Shown here in pieces: positions 45,047 through 53,918 of a stretch of DNA of 64,000 nucleotides. How positions within the stretch are numbered: position 1 is the first letter of the stretch; each line of letters begins with the position of its first letter. The notes beneath the pieces were generated by a model. It searched no databases and had not been told where the DNA came from. It was given only the letters and a program-made list of their open reading frames with translations. The DNA lies in contig NZ_CP084910.1 of the NCBI RefSeq assembly GCF_020535245.1, forward strand, positions 372,001-436,000. Reading direction: 5' to 3'. Made by a program: the position numbers and the translations under genes. This stretch comes from Asticcacaulis sp. AND118 (GTDB lineage Bacteria; Pseudomonadota; Alphaproteobacteria; Caulobacterales; Caulobacteraceae).

Positions 45047-45481
45047 ATGAAACGCACGGCAACCGCCCAGTGGCGCGGCGACGGCATGACCGGCACCGGC
45101 ACGCTCACCACTCAGAGCGGCGCGTTCAAGGCCCAGCCCTACAGTTTCAAGACCCGTTTCGGCGACGAAGAGGGCAAGGCCGGGACCAATCCGGAAGAGC
45201 TGATCGCGGCGGCGCATTCGGGCTGTTTCACCATGGCCCTGTCCTTCGCTCTGGCCAAGGCCGGCTTCACGGCGGAGCTGCTGGAAACCGAAGCCGTGGT
45301 CGAGGTCACGCCCTCGGAAGCGGGCTTTTCCATTACCGGCATCACGCTGAAGCTCAAGGCCAATATTCCGGGTGTCTCGCCGGAGCAGTTCCAGGAACTG
45401 GCCGCCGGGGCCAAGGCCGGCTGCCCGATTTCCAAGGCGCTGGCTGCGGTGCCGATCACGCTGGAAGCCGAACTGGCTTAA
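45047..45481 (+). CDS. osmC: OsmC family peroxiredoxin
   Basis: 144 residues, close to E. coli OsmC in plan: TNPEELIAAAHSGCFTMALS (first redox Cys near 61) and AGCPISKALA (second near 125), so both catalytic cysteines of an organic hydroperoxide reductase are present, in contrast to the OsmC-like gene at 41694. ATG 45047 follows CGGAGA; the frame upstream is open but includes a type D repeat. A type A repeat follows. Confidence 0.92.
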   Translation: MKRTATAQWRGDGMTGTGTLTTQSGAFKAQPYSFKTRFGDEEGKAGTNPEELIAAAHSGCFTMALSFALAKAGFTAELLETEAVVEVTPSEAGFSITGITLKLKANIPGVSPEQFQELAAGAKAGCPISKALAAVPITLEAELA

Positions 45482-45483
45482 TC

Positions 45484-45664
45484 CTCTTATACCTCCCTGC
45501 CTCTGGCGGGGAGGGGGACCGCACGAGACGGCGAAGCCGTTGAGATGTGGGGGTGGGGGTTCTTTCTGAATTTCCGCGAACCCATAGGGTGGATAGATCG
45601 CAAGATACCCCACCACCACACCCTGCGGGCGCGGTCCCCCTCCCCAGCAAGCTGGGGAGGTATA
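45484..45664. repeat. Type A repeat, complete, core reversed
   Basis: CTTATACCTCCCTGCC at the left and GGGGAGGTATAG at the right. The core TTCTTTCTGAATTTCC...GATCGCAAGATA is the reverse complement of the usual core, so the element is in the opposite orientation. Stems: CTCCCTGCC/GGCGGGGAG (left), CTCCCCAGC/GCTGGGGAG (right), inner ACGGC/GCCGT (left) and CCTGCGGG (right). Confidence 0.78.
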
Positions 45665-45670
45665 GTTTCC

Positions 45671-46429
45671 CTACTTAAACAACGCCCGCTCGCCCCCGAT
45701 GACGCGCTCATAACCGAACAGCACTTCGGCATCGGGTTGCGGCACATCGACCGAATAGGCCGGGCAGCCCAGACTATGCAGGACGTGGCGGATGATATTG
45801 ATCCGCGCGTCCTTTTTCTTGTCGGTCTTGACGCAGGTCCACGGCCCGCCCGCGTGGTGCGAGCGGCGCAGCATCTCGTCGCGCGCCGCGGAATAGGCGT
45901 CCCACTTGTCCTGCGCCACCGCATCGAGTGGTGACACCTTCAGGCGTTTTAGCGGGTCCGAGCGCCGGTCGTCCAGCCGTTCCTTCTGCTCTTTCTTGGA
46001 AATATCGAGCCACAGCTTGATCAGGACGATGCCGGCGTCGTCGAGCATCATCTCGAACGGCGTCACGTCGCGCAGAAAGATTTCCTGTTCCTGCGGCGTG
46101 GAAAATCCCATGACTTTTTCGACGCCGGCGCGGTTATACCAGGAGCGGTTGAAGATGACCCATTCCCCGGCGGCGGGCAGGTGTTCGGCATAGCGCTGAA
46201 ACCACCACTGGGTCTTTTCTCGGTCCGATGGCTTGGGCAGGGCGATGACGCGCGTCTGGCGCACCGACAGATGCTCGGTGATGCGTTTGATGGCCCCGTC
46301 CTTGCCCGCGCTGTCGCGGCCTTCGAGGACAAGGCAGATCTTCTTGCCCTCAGCCTGCGCCCAGATCTGGGCGTCGACCAGCGCCACCTGCAGCCGGGCC
46401 AGTTCCGCTTCGTAGACGTCGTCGTTCAT
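45671..46429 (-). CDS. ppk2: Polyphosphate kinase 2
   Basis: 252 residues, PPK2 class I: Walker A GRDSAGKDGAIKRI (about 37), FNRSWYNRAGVEKVMGF (about 95) and the lid DDRRSDPLKRLKVSPLD (about 153). It uses polyphosphate to phosphorylate GDP or ADP. ATG 46429 is preferred because ACAGGAGCG lies upstream; the frame extends to 46477 without a good site. Confidence 0.94.
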   Translation of the reverse strand: MNDDVYEAELARLQVALVDAQIWAQAEGKKICLVLEGRDSAGKDGAIKRITEHLSVRQTRVIALPKPSDREKTQWWFQRYAEHLPAAGEWVIFNRSWYNRAGVEKVMGFSTPQEQEIFLRDVTPFEMMLDDAGIVLIKLWLDISKKEQKERLDDRRSDPLKRLKVSPLDAVAQDKWDAYSAARDEMLRRSHHAGGPWTCVKTDKKKDARINIIRHVLHSLGCPAYSVDVPQPDAEVLFGYERVIGGERALFK

Positions 46430-46492
46430 GCGCGCGCTCCTGTGTCCAAAGCGGGCAGCGTGACGCGCACAGGTCAAAAATTCAATAGTGAC

Positions 46493-47065
46493 TTAGGCCA
46501 CGCGACGGTCGTTGAGCACGATCAGGCGTGTATGGGCCTGCAGCACCTCGGTCTGGGTGTCCTCGATCTGGGCGGCGTGCAGGGTCAGCGGTCCGGCCAG
46601 CGGCGCGCCCATGTCGAGCGGATGCGTGTGCTCGAAATCCGCGGGCAGACCGCTCTTGATCTCATAGATGCCGGCGAAGCGATCGACCAGGCCGTCTGCG
46701 TTGCGCAGCGGCACGAGGACCATTTCGGCGCCGAGGTCGCCCGCTTGCGTCGGCAGGCTGATTTTGAGGCGCAACGCCTCCTCGCGCTGACGCGCCAGGG
46801 TCAGGGCGGCGACCAACAGCGCCTGATGCGGTTTCTCGAACAGGCCGCTGAAGGCGCGCCCCTTGAAGCCCGTTCCGTGCAGGCGCTCGACCCGCTCGCC
46901 GATCAGGCGAAAGCGGAAGCCGTCGCGCGCCGTCAGCACGAAGACCGAAGGCAGGAGCGACTTCAGTTGAACCGGATCGAAGGCGGCGCGCTGCGGCGTC
47001 TGCCCGGCCTTGCGGCGCAGGTTCTGCCAGTAGGTGAGAAACATCCCTGTATCATTGTGAGCCAT
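46493..47065 (-). CDS. PAS domain protein (PAS_5 family)
   Basis: 190 residues, with a single PAS_5-type domain common in alphaproteobacteria (TYWQNLRRKAGQTPQRAAFD, then LLPSVFVLTARDGFRFRLIG and RLHGTGFKGRAFSGLF). There is no output domain. The ATG follows AAAGGAGG. In Caulobacter such proteins occur in several copies with roles mostly unknown. It precedes ppk2 on the same strand with about 60 bp between. Confidence 0.88.
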   Translation of the reverse strand: MAHNDTGMFLTYWQNLRRKAGQTPQRAAFDPVQLKSLLPSVFVLTARDGFRFRLIGERVERLHGTGFKGRAFSGLFEKPHQALLVAALTLARQREEALRLKISLPTQAGDLGAEMVLVPLRNADGLVDRFAGIYEIKSGLPADFEHTHPLDMGAPLAGPLTLHAAQIEDTQTEVLQAHTRLIVLNDRRVA

Positions 47066-47441
47066 GGGGGCCTCCTTTTCCGATGACGGAGCAAAAAGCC
47101 GGCCTGCGAGCGCGATCCGAAAAGTGGGAACCGGTTTTCGGATTAAATTGCGCGACCACTTACGTCACGCACCCTGAGGGGGAAATATCTTTCAACGGGA
47201 GCCGTCCCGCTTAATATTACCGCAAGACGCCTGTGCTATGACCGCCGCAACTATACTTTCACCCCCGATCTGCGGGACTGAACCCGTCCGGTACGGAACT
47301 TGCTCAGGGTGTGGCAGAACGGGCCCCACGTGTGTCAGGATGGCGCATTTCGGGACACACCGATCGCAAGACCACAGACCTTTGAGCGGTTGCCGTGCCC
47401 GGAACGAACGGGCGGCCCGACCCAGACTTTAGGAGCGTTAC
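47066..47441. other. Intergenic region between the PAS gene and the exported unknown
   Basis: 376 bp, divergent. It contains a type D palindrome near its left end. In the rest no reliable gene is seen; a 64-codon frame at 47238 has no Shine-Dalgarno sequence and unconvincing composition. A TTAGGAGCG site precedes the ATG at 47442. Confidence 0.5.
47107..47157. repeat. Type D palindrome, best conserved copy
   Basis: GAGCGCGATCCGAAAAGTGG then GAACCGGTTTTCGGATTAAA and TTGCGCGACC. The inner ATCCGAAAA/TTTTCGGAT stem is perfect and the GCGC ends pair. Confidence 0.75.
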
Positions 47442-48266
47442 ATGCGCGTTAGCTTTGCGAAAACACTGGCGGCCCTGGTCGGGTTCGGCATGATGATGAC
47501 GGCCAGCGCCGCCCTGGCTGGCGCGGGCTGCAATAACGGCTGTTCGCCGCCCCCGCCGCCCAGCCCGCCTTCGCATCCGGGTAAGCCCGGCATGCCCTGC
47601 GGCGGCGGCAAGTGCGGCGGCGGCGGTAATGTCAACGTTAATGTCAATGTGAACGTCAAGGCCAGCGCGAGCGCCGGCGCCTGGGGTCCCGGCGCCTTCA
47701 ACGGCTCGAATTCCGGCGCGGTCGCTTACGGCGGCGGCTACGGCAACTGGTCTCAGGCGCAGGGCATCCCCTCGACCATGGGCCTGAACGTCGAAGGCGG
47801 CGAAATGCGCGCCATGGAATCCTATCAGGCCTCGCGCTCTTCGACCCGCATGATGATCATCGAAGCCGCCTGCATCGACGACAAGGGCGTCCCGCACCCC
47901 GCGTCGCAGGTCTTCGGCGGCAAGGACGTCAACAGCGCCTATGCCGGTGAAGTCTACCGCTGCATCGCCGGGACGAAGATGCGCTACACACTGACCGACA
48001 AGGAAGGCGGCGACGGCAAGTCCTACGACTGCCGCAAGGGCGAGGCCCTGTGGCACGAAGGCAATCAGGTCCGCTGCCAGACGCAGCAGGCCGCGCGCGC
48101 CTGTAACGAGCGCTCGCTGCTGCGCAAGTTCGGCGCCGGCATCAAGATCCTGACCCTGGTCACCACCGAGAACTATATGGCCCAGCGCGAAGTCGTGAAG
48201 CAGTCGTCGGCGTCGTATTCGTCGACCATGGTCTTTGACGGCGGCGTCGGCGGGTTTGTTCAGTAA
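47442..48266 (+). CDS. Exported protein of unknown function with a repeat-rich N-terminus
   Basis: 274 residues. After a signal peptide (about 1-26) comes CNNGC, a proline run (PPPPPSPPSHPGKPG), CGGGKCGGGG and the alternating NVNVNVNVNV followed by KASASA. The C-terminal half (about 120-270) is a folded domain with cysteines (AACIDD, YRCIAG, YDCRKG, VRCQTQ, RACNER), likely disulfide bonded. The Asn-Val run suggests a beta-strand or surface role, but no known family was recognised. A terminator follows. Confidence 0.8.
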   Translation: MRVSFAKTLAALVGFGMMMTASAALAGAGCNNGCSPPPPPSPPSHPGKPGMPCGGGKCGGGGNVNVNVNVNVKASASAGAWGPGAFNGSNSGAVAYGGGYGNWSQAQGIPSTMGLNVEGGEMRAMESYQASRSSTRMMIIEAACIDDKGVPHPASQVFGGKDVNSAYAGEVYRCIAGTKMRYTLTDKEGGDGKSYDCRKGEALWHEGNQVRCQTQQAARACNERSLLRKFGAGIKILTLVTTENYMAQREVVKQSSASYSSTMVFDGGVGGFVQ

Positions 48267-48361
48267 AAGGCTTGCCCGGAACCGGCAGTCTCGCCGCGTC
48301 CGACCGGCGTTTTCCAGGACCAAACGATAGGCCTATAACCAGAAACTCGGCTGATATCCTT

Positions 48362-48392
48362 AAGCCCCGGTTCGTGAGAGCCGGGGTTTTTT
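48362..48392 (+). terminator. Terminator after the exported unknown
   Basis: CCCCGG and CCGGGG with A/T extensions form a stem around a 10-base loop, followed by TTTTTT. It stands between that gene and the convergent small membrane protein. Confidence 0.82.
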
Positions 48393-48395
48393 ACG

Positions 48396-48629
48396 TCAAT
48401 AGCGTACCGGCGTGTCGGTCTTCAGGCCCAGCACGGTCAGGACGTGGATGATCAGAAAGATCGTCACCGTCGCCGACAGCAGCATGAGGAAGCGCCACGG
48501 GATCAGCCGCGGGGTTTCCTTGCGCAGATCGGGTGGTTGCGCACCCAGCCAGCCGGACAGAACGGTCAGGCCCGCGAACAGGGCCAGCAGGGTCAGGGTT
48601 AAGGGCAGCGGTATATCCATGCGCCGCAT
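48396..48629 (-). CDS. Small membrane protein of unknown function
   Basis: 77 residues with two hydrophobic helices (LTLTLLALFAGLTVLSGWLG and RFLMLLSATVTIFLIIHVLT) joined by a short loop (AQPPDLRKETPRLIPW). ATG 48629 has AAAGG five bases upstream; ATG 48620 is possible. Conserved arrangement and clean helices make it a likely real gene. It is divergent from podJ. Confidence 0.65.
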   Translation of the reverse strand: MRRMDIPLPLTLTLLALFAGLTVLSGWLGAQPPDLRKETPRLIPWRFLMLLSATVTIFLIIHVLTVLGLKTDTPVRY

Positions 48630-48770
48630 ATGGGCCTTTAAGCGCGCCCCGACGCAAGGGGTGTTGCGTTTTTTTGTGGATAAGCGGTATGGAGAGACTG
48701 GCTTCGCCAGAAAAGCGATTCGTTCAGGTGCGTCTTCCACAGAAGAATGACGTTCTCCCAGATGTTGGGG

Positions 48771-48786
48771 TTAACAAAAGGTTTAC
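48771..48786 (+). promoter_or_regulatory. CtrA-like site upstream of podJ
   Basis: TTAAC-AAAAGG-TTTAC contains TTAA-N7-TTTA, 7 of 8 positions of the CtrA consensus, about 55-70 bp before podJ. A CcrM site GATTC is at 48832-48836, between the site and the ATG. In Caulobacter, podJ is controlled by the cell-cycle regulators, which fits; binding here is inferred. Confidence 0.45.
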
Positions 48787-48838
48787 ACCCCAGATGATGC
48801 GTATTAGCCTTTTTCGCAAAGGTTGATAGGGGATTCGT

Positions 48839-51800
48839 ATGAGCGGCACGCCTTGGAGCGTAAAGGGCATTGACGCCAAGGCGCGGGAAGTGGCCAAGGA
48901 ACTGGCGCACCGGTCCGGCATGACGCTCGGCGAATGGCTCAACCAGATGATTCTCAAGGGCGAAGATGTCGACGCGGCCATCCGCCGTGAGCGCCAGCGC
49001 GCCGCCCGTTCGCCCGCGCCGCGCACCCGTCGCGCGCCCGAACCCGTTCAGGATTACGCCGAAGGCGAGTTCGAAGATGACGTCTACGAACTGCGCGATC
49101 CGGCACCGCAATCGGCACCTGCGCGCCGTCCGGCTCCCTATTCCGCTGCGGCCGAACGCCAAATGGATGCTCGCCGCCGGGCGCCCATCGCCGCCCCCTA
49201 TTACGACGAAGCGCCCACCCGAGACAGAGATGGCGGCGATATCGGCAAGGTGACGCGTGTTCTGGAAACGCTCGGTTCGCGCATCGAATCCTCCGAAATG
49301 CGTTCGGCCACAGCCGTGCGCGGGGTGTCGCACGCCGTGGAGGCCTTGCTCAACCGTCTGGAGCGCTCGGAAAGCGCGCTGGCGGACTCCGTGGCCGAAA
49401 CCGAGGCCCGCTTTAGCGACAAGACCCGCGAAGTCCTCGATTCGATGGCCGATTCGCGTGAGTGGCTGGCGCGCGGCGATGCCGACCGCTCGGCCCTGTC
49501 CGAACGTCTCGAAACGGCGGAGCGTCTGGTCGATGCGCAGGCCGAGCGACTTGAGGGCCTGTCCGGTCACCTGCGCGAAGAGCGCGAGCGCATCGCCCGT
49601 CTCGAAGCCGAACTGAAAGCCAATCCGGCCAAGGACGCGTTCGCCACCGTCGAAGGCGCGGTGGGCCGTCTGGCCAATCAGCTTTATGAGAATGACGTCC
49701 GTTCGCGCGACGTGCTGAAAGACCTGCGCGGCGATCTGGTCGGCCTGTCGCACCGTCTGAGCCAGGTCGAACTGCGCGACCCGGATGCGGCGGCGCAGGC
49801 TCTGGTCGATCGTGTGGCGGCGCAGTTTTCGCAGCGCCTTGAGGCCGCCGAAGCGCGCACCTCGACCGCCATCCGCAGTCTGGAGCAGGCCTTCACGGCG
49901 CTGGACGCCCGCCTGAATCGCGCCGAAGCGCAGGGCGACGTCACCGATCCCGAATCGGTGCAATCGCTGAGCCGTCTGACCGCCGATCTGACCCGCCGCG
50001 TCGAGGAATCGCGCTACGAGGTCATCCGCCTGCTGGAAAACAGCCAGAAGCAGTCGCTGGACGAGACCGTGGCCGCCGTCGATGCCCGCCTGAAGGCTGC
50101 CGAATCGCGTCAGGCGCGCGCCATCGAAACCCTGGGACAGGACGTCCTGAAAATCGCCGACAACCTCAACCGCAAGGTGGCGGCCGTGCAGAAATCGGGT
50201 AACGACGCCGTCGCCCATATCGCGGCGGACATGAAGCGTCTCAACGACCGCGTCGAAGCAGGCTTCCACGAGGCCGACGCCACTCACGCCCGTGCGCTGG
50301 AGCGCCTGAGCGGTGAGATCGCGCGCATTTCCGAAAGCCTGACGCGCAAGATTTCCGACACGGAAAAGCGCACGGCGCAGGTGCTGGAAGGCGTGGGCGA
50401 GGAGATGGACACCCGCCATCAGCGCGTCCATTCCGACATCGCCGAACGTATCCGCCAGAGCGAGGAGCGGACCCAGAAGCTGCTCGAAGAGGCGCGCAAC
50501 AAGATCGATGCGCGCCTTGGGCACGCCCAGACGCAGAGCCTCCTGCGCGAAGCCGAACGCGAGGAGCCCAAGGCTCCAATCTTCGCGCCGACCGAATTGC
50601 AGCAAAAGCCTTTCTCGGCCTTTGAGCACGGCTTCGACGAGGCGCCGCAGGCCACACCCGTTGCGACCCCGCTCGCGGCGGCGGAGCCGGTGGTCAAGGC
50701 TGAGGTCAGGAGCGATGTCACCGACACCGACATCACGGGCCGTTTGCTGGAGCCGGTGACGCAGTTCGGGCATGATCCGTTCGAGGATGACCCCTTCGAC
50801 GATCTGGTCGAGCCTGAGGCGAGCAAGGTGGCGGACCCCTTTGCCGAGGCCCTGACCCACGAACCGCTGACCGAGGATGACGGTCTGGCCATGCAGGCCC
50901 CGCTCAAGCCGCACGTCAGCCGCGAGCCCGATCCGTTCAACGACGACTTCGACTCAGACCCGTTTGCCGATGTCGATGCGTCGCGCAAGGCCGCTCCGGC
51001 CAATTTGCACGACGCGCCCGCCTATGAGGACGGCGTTTCGATGTCGACGCGCGACGCCCTGGCGGCAGCGCGGGCGGCGGTGCGCGCCTCGATCGAGGGG
51101 GCGGACGCCAAGAAGCCGCTGGGCCTGAAACTGGGCGTGTCGCGCACCCGCGATGCCGAGCCCAAGCCGGCGAAGGCCAAGGGCAAGACCCTGCTCAATG
51201 CTTTCAAGGCGTCGTCCGTTGCGGTGATCCTCACCGCGGGCGCTGTGGGCACCTATTATCTGGCGCGCGACAAGGACGACGCTGCGCCCAAAGCCAAGCC
51301 GACGCTGGCCGCCACCGCCGTGGCCTCGCCGCAGCCGGTGGCGCATAGCCCTGAAGACCTGAACCGCCTGAAAGCCATGTACGAATCGGCGGCGATGGCG
51401 CTGAAAGCCAACGACGCCAAGGCGGTCGAGGCCATGCGCACCGTCGCCGACATGGGTTATCCGGCGGCGCAGTACGAGATGAGCGTCATGTACGACGAAG
51501 GCATCGACGGCCTCGTCGTGGCGGACAAGGTGCAGGCTCGTCGCTGGGCCGGCCTCGCCGCACAGGGTGGTCATCCGTCGGCCATGTATAATTTCGGCCT
51601 GATGAACTATACCGGTCAGGGCGGCCCCGTCGATTATAACGCGGCCGCCTCGTGGCTGCGCAAATCGGCGGAATACGGCGTGCGCGACGGTCAATTCGGC
51701 ATCGGCGTCATGTACATGCAGGGGCAGGCCGTCGCCGAAAACGCGCCGGAGGCCTATAAGTGGCTGTCCATCGCCGCGCGCAACGGCGATACCGAAGCCG

Positions 51801-51925
51801 AAAGCATGCTCAAGGATTTGCGCAAGCGTCTGACGCCGGAGCAACTGGCCAATGCCCAGGCGGCGGCTCGTGCCTATTCGCCGCTGAAAGCCCGGACCGA
51901 CGACGCCAGCTTAGCGGCCCGTTAA
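48839..51925 (+). CDS. podJ: PodJ-like polar organelle development protein
   Basis: 1028 residues. The start SGTPWSVKGIDAKAREVAKE and SGMTLGEWLNQMI is the PodJ N-terminus. Then follow a Pro/Ala-rich stretch (about 50-120), long coiled coils (about 130-560), an acidic region with DPFxDD repeats (about 640-700), one membrane helix (SVAVILTAGAVGTYYLA near 800) and periplasmic SEL1-like repeats (about 855-1000; AAQGGHPSAMYNFGLM, SAEYGVRDGQFGIGVMY). PodJ marks the new pole and recruits factors for pili, holdfast and asymmetric division. The C-terminal peptidoglycan-binding domain of the Caulobacter protein is not visible. Confidence 0.88.
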   Translation: MSGTPWSVKGIDAKAREVAKELAHRSGMTLGEWLNQMILKGEDVDAAIRRERQRAARSPAPRTRRAPEPVQDYAEGEFEDDVYELRDPAPQSAPARRPAPYSAAAERQMDARRRAPIAAPYYDEAPTRDRDGGDIGKVTRVLETLGSRIESSEMRSATAVRGVSHAVEALLNRLERSESALADSVAETEARFSDKTREVLDSMADSREWLARGDADRSALSERLETAERLVDAQAERLEGLSGHLREERERIARLEAELKANPAKDAFATVEGAVGRLANQLYENDVRSRDVLKDLRGDLVGLSHRLSQVELRDPDAAAQALVDRVAAQFSQRLEAAEARTSTAIRSLEQAFTALDARLNRAEAQGDVTDPESVQSLSRLTADLTRRVEESRYEVIRLLENSQKQSLDETVAAVDARLKAAESRQARAIETLGQDVLKIADNLNRKVAAVQKSGNDAVAHIAADMKRLNDRVEAGFHEADATHARALERLSGEIARISESLTRKISDTEKRTAQVLEGVGEEMDTRHQRVHSDIAERIRQSEERTQKLLEEARNKIDARLGHAQTQSLLREAEREEPKAPIFAPTELQQKPFSAFEHGFDEAPQATPVATPLAAAEPVVKAEVRSDVTDTDITGRLLEPVTQFGHDPFEDDPFDDLVEPEASKVADPFAEALTHEPLTEDDGLAMQAPLKPHVSREPDPFNDDFDSDPFADVDASRKAAPANLHDAPAYEDGVSMSTRDALAAARAAVRASIEGADAKKPLGLKLGVSRTRDAEPKPAKAKGKTLLNAFKASSVAVILTAGAVGTYYLARDKDDAAPKAKPTLAATAVASPQPVAHSPEDLNRLKAMYESAAMALKANDAKAVEAMRTVADMGYPAAQYEMSVMYDEGIDGLVVADKVQARRWAGLAAQGGHPSAMYNFGLMNYTGQGGPVDYNAAASWLRKSAEYGVRDGQFGIGVMYMQGQAVAENAPEAYKWLSIAARNGDTEAESMLKDLRKRLTPEQLANAQAAARAYSPLKARTDDASLAAR

Positions 51926-52013
51926 CCCTGAACGGGCGATAAGACATGGCCAGCCATGGCGGAGTGTGACAGCCTCCATCCGCCGAAAAGCCCGGTCGTC
52001 AGCGAGGCCTGAA

Positions 52014-52934
52014 GTGGAACTGTACCTGCCCATCGCCGAAATGTCGGTGAATGTCTGGCTTATGGCCGGACTGGGCGTCGTCGTGGGTTTCCTGTCAGGC
52101 CTGTTCGGCGTCGGTGGCGGCTTTCTGATGGCGCCGGTGCTGGTGGCGCTGGGCATCCCGCCGTCTATCGCCGTGGCGTCTCAGGCCGGGCACGTGCTGG
52201 CCACCTCGACCTCTTCCGTGATGAGCTATGGCCGTGAGGCCAATGTCGACTACCGCATGGGTGCGGTCATGGCCGGCGGCGGCGTTGTCGGCGCCATTGC
52301 CGGCGTCGAGGTCTTTCGTATTCTACGCCTGCTGGGTCAGGCCGATCTGATGGTCGCGGTGCTCTATCTGCTGTTGCTCGGCACCATCGGCGGCATGATG
52401 CTCAATGAGAGCCTGCGCGCCCTGTTCCGGGCGCGCGACGGCCTGCCTGCCGAACGGCCCAAGGTCAAGCGTCCCGGCTGGCTCTACGCCCTGCCGTACA
52501 AGATGCGTTTCCCGGTGTCGGGTCTCTATATCTCGGTCATTCCGCCCATCGCCATCGGCTTCGTCGTCGGGCTGCTGGCCGCGCTGATGGGGGTCGGCGG
52601 CGGCTTTCTGGTCGTGCCGGCCATGATCTATCTGCTGCGCATGAAGGCTTCAGCCGTGGTCGGCACCAGCCTGTTTCAGATCGTCATTACAACCCTTGTC
52701 ACCATGATCCTTCAGGCCGTGCGCAACCATACGGTCGATGCGGTGCTGGCCTTCATCCTGCTGATCGGCGGGGTGATAGGCGGGCAATTGGGTATCCGCG
52801 CCGCGACCCGCTTCCGCGCCGAGCAGATGCGCGTGGTGCTGGCCATTATTATCCTGATGGCGGGTCTGCAGATGGGCTTCACCCTGTTCGTGCCGCCCGA
52901 AGACCCGTTCATCCTCGCGCCGACAAACGGATAG
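52014..52934 (+). CDS. TauE/SafE family (TSUP) anion transporter
   Basis: 306 residues from GTG 52014 (GAGG 6 bases upstream). About eight hydrophobic helices, with two repeats of the family motif: GFLSGLFGVGGGFLMAPVL and VGLLAALMGVGGGFLVVPAM. Such transporters export sulfite, sulfoacetate or other organosulfonates. It is followed 9 bp later by the TIGR02186 gene, its regular partner in alphaproteobacteria, so the two probably act together at the membrane. Confidence 0.93.
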   Translation: MELYLPIAEMSVNVWLMAGLGVVVGFLSGLFGVGGGFLMAPVLVALGIPPSIAVASQAGHVLATSTSSVMSYGREANVDYRMGAVMAGGGVVGAIAGVEVFRILRLLGQADLMVAVLYLLLLGTIGGMMLNESLRALFRARDGLPAERPKVKRPGWLYALPYKMRFPVSGLYISVIPPIAIGFVVGLLAALMGVGGGFLVVPAMIYLLRMKASAVVGTSLFQIVITTLVTMILQAVRNHTVDAVLAFILLIGGVIGGQLGIRAATRFRAEQMRVVLAIIILMAGLQMGFTLFVPPEDPFILAPTNG

Positions 52935-52943
52935 GGGAGGGAT

Positions 52944-53771
52944 ATGGTCGCCGCCTCGCTCCCTGCCGAAATCACCGCCCCGGCCCCCGCCGCGCCGGCG
53001 CCCTATATCGAGACGCAACCGGCGGCGGGGGTGTCTCAGGAACTTCTGTCCACCGACCTGACCCAGAACCGTATCGAGGTGTCGTCCTCGTTTCAGGGCG
53101 CGAAAGTCATCCTCTACGGCGCGGTGTTTCAGCCGGACGATGAGCCCTCGGACGTGGTGGTCGTCATTCGCGGGCCGCAGGCCTCGATGCGCCTGATCCG
53201 CAAGGTCAAGGCCGGAGCGGTGTGGCTCAATTCGCGCCCGGTCGTCTTTGAAGGCGCACCGGGCTACTACATGGCGGCGTCTTCGCAGCCGCTCGACCGC
53301 ATCACCGACTTTTCGCACCGGCGGCTGCTGGGGCTGGGGCTCGACTATATCGCCATGGACACGTCGCGCGAGAACAAGGTGGTGACGCGCTATGGCGTCA
53401 AGGATGTGGTCGTCAACGGCATCGAAGACGACTATCTCGACTGGCGGCGCGCGGTTATCCGGCTGAAGACCAAGGCCGGACTGTATAACGACAATCCGCT
53501 GGGCGTGCGCTTTGTGGATCGCAACCTGTTCCGCGCCGAAGTGACTCTGCCGTCGGAAGCGCCGATCGGCGACTATACGGCGGAGGTCTGGCTGTTCCGC
53601 GACGGCCAGCCGGTGGGCTACAGCGAAAAGTCCCTGACGGTGGAGAAGGTCGGCTTCGAGCGCTTCATCTTCAATGTCGCCCATCGCCATGCGTGGCTGT
53701 ACGGGTTCGCCTGCGTGGTTATGAGTATGGGCATGGGTGCGCTGGCGTCGCGATTGTTCAGACGGGGGTGA
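52944..53771 (+). CDS. TIGR02186 family membrane-anchored protein
   Basis: 275 residues: the N-terminal part is Ala/Pro-rich, the middle a beta-rich domain (about 35-235; QNRIEVSSSFQGAKVILYGAV, VVIRGP, LFRAEVTLPSEAPIGDY) and a C-terminal membrane helix (about 250-268). The family is of unknown function and is generally encoded next to TauE/SafE transporters, as here. A typical signal peptide is not clear from the chosen ATG. Confidence 0.88.
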   Translation: MVAASLPAEITAPAPAAPAPYIETQPAAGVSQELLSTDLTQNRIEVSSSFQGAKVILYGAVFQPDDEPSDVVVVIRGPQASMRLIRKVKAGAVWLNSRPVVFEGAPGYYMAASSQPLDRITDFSHRRLLGLGLDYIAMDTSRENKVVTRYGVKDVVVNGIEDDYLDWRRAVIRLKTKAGLYNDNPLGVRFVDRNLFRAEVTLPSEAPIGDYTAEVWLFRDGQPVGYSEKSLTVEKVGFERFIFNVAHRHAWLYGFACVVMSMGMGALASRLFRRG

Positions 53772-53773
53772 TT

Positions 53774-53882
53774 TTCCCTCTCCCTTGAGGGAGAGGGTGG
53801 CCTGAAAGGCCGGGTGAGGGGGATAAGTACTGAGATTGTAACTCCCCCCTCACCCCAGCCCTCTCCCTCAAGGGAGAGGGGG
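53774..53882. repeat. Type C repeat
   Basis: CCCTCTCCCTTGAGGGAGAGGG and CCCTCTCCCTCAAGGGAGAGGG at the two ends, with GGTGGCCTGAAAGGCC and GGGTGAGGGG / CCCCCTCACCCC pairing inside. It extends the open frame of the helicase upstream, where translation is unlikely. Confidence 0.75.
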
Positions 53883-53918
53883 CTTTTACTCGCGAGCCAT
53901 AACGACTACATTGCCCCG

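Noticed and set aside
47238-47432. 64-codon ORF between the PAS gene and the exported unknown
   Set aside because: No Shine-Dalgarno sequence and odd composition; looks like random open frame.
48638-50914. Minus-strand open frame of 758 codons opposite podJ
   Set aside because: Shadow produced by the coiled-coil codon pattern of podJ.
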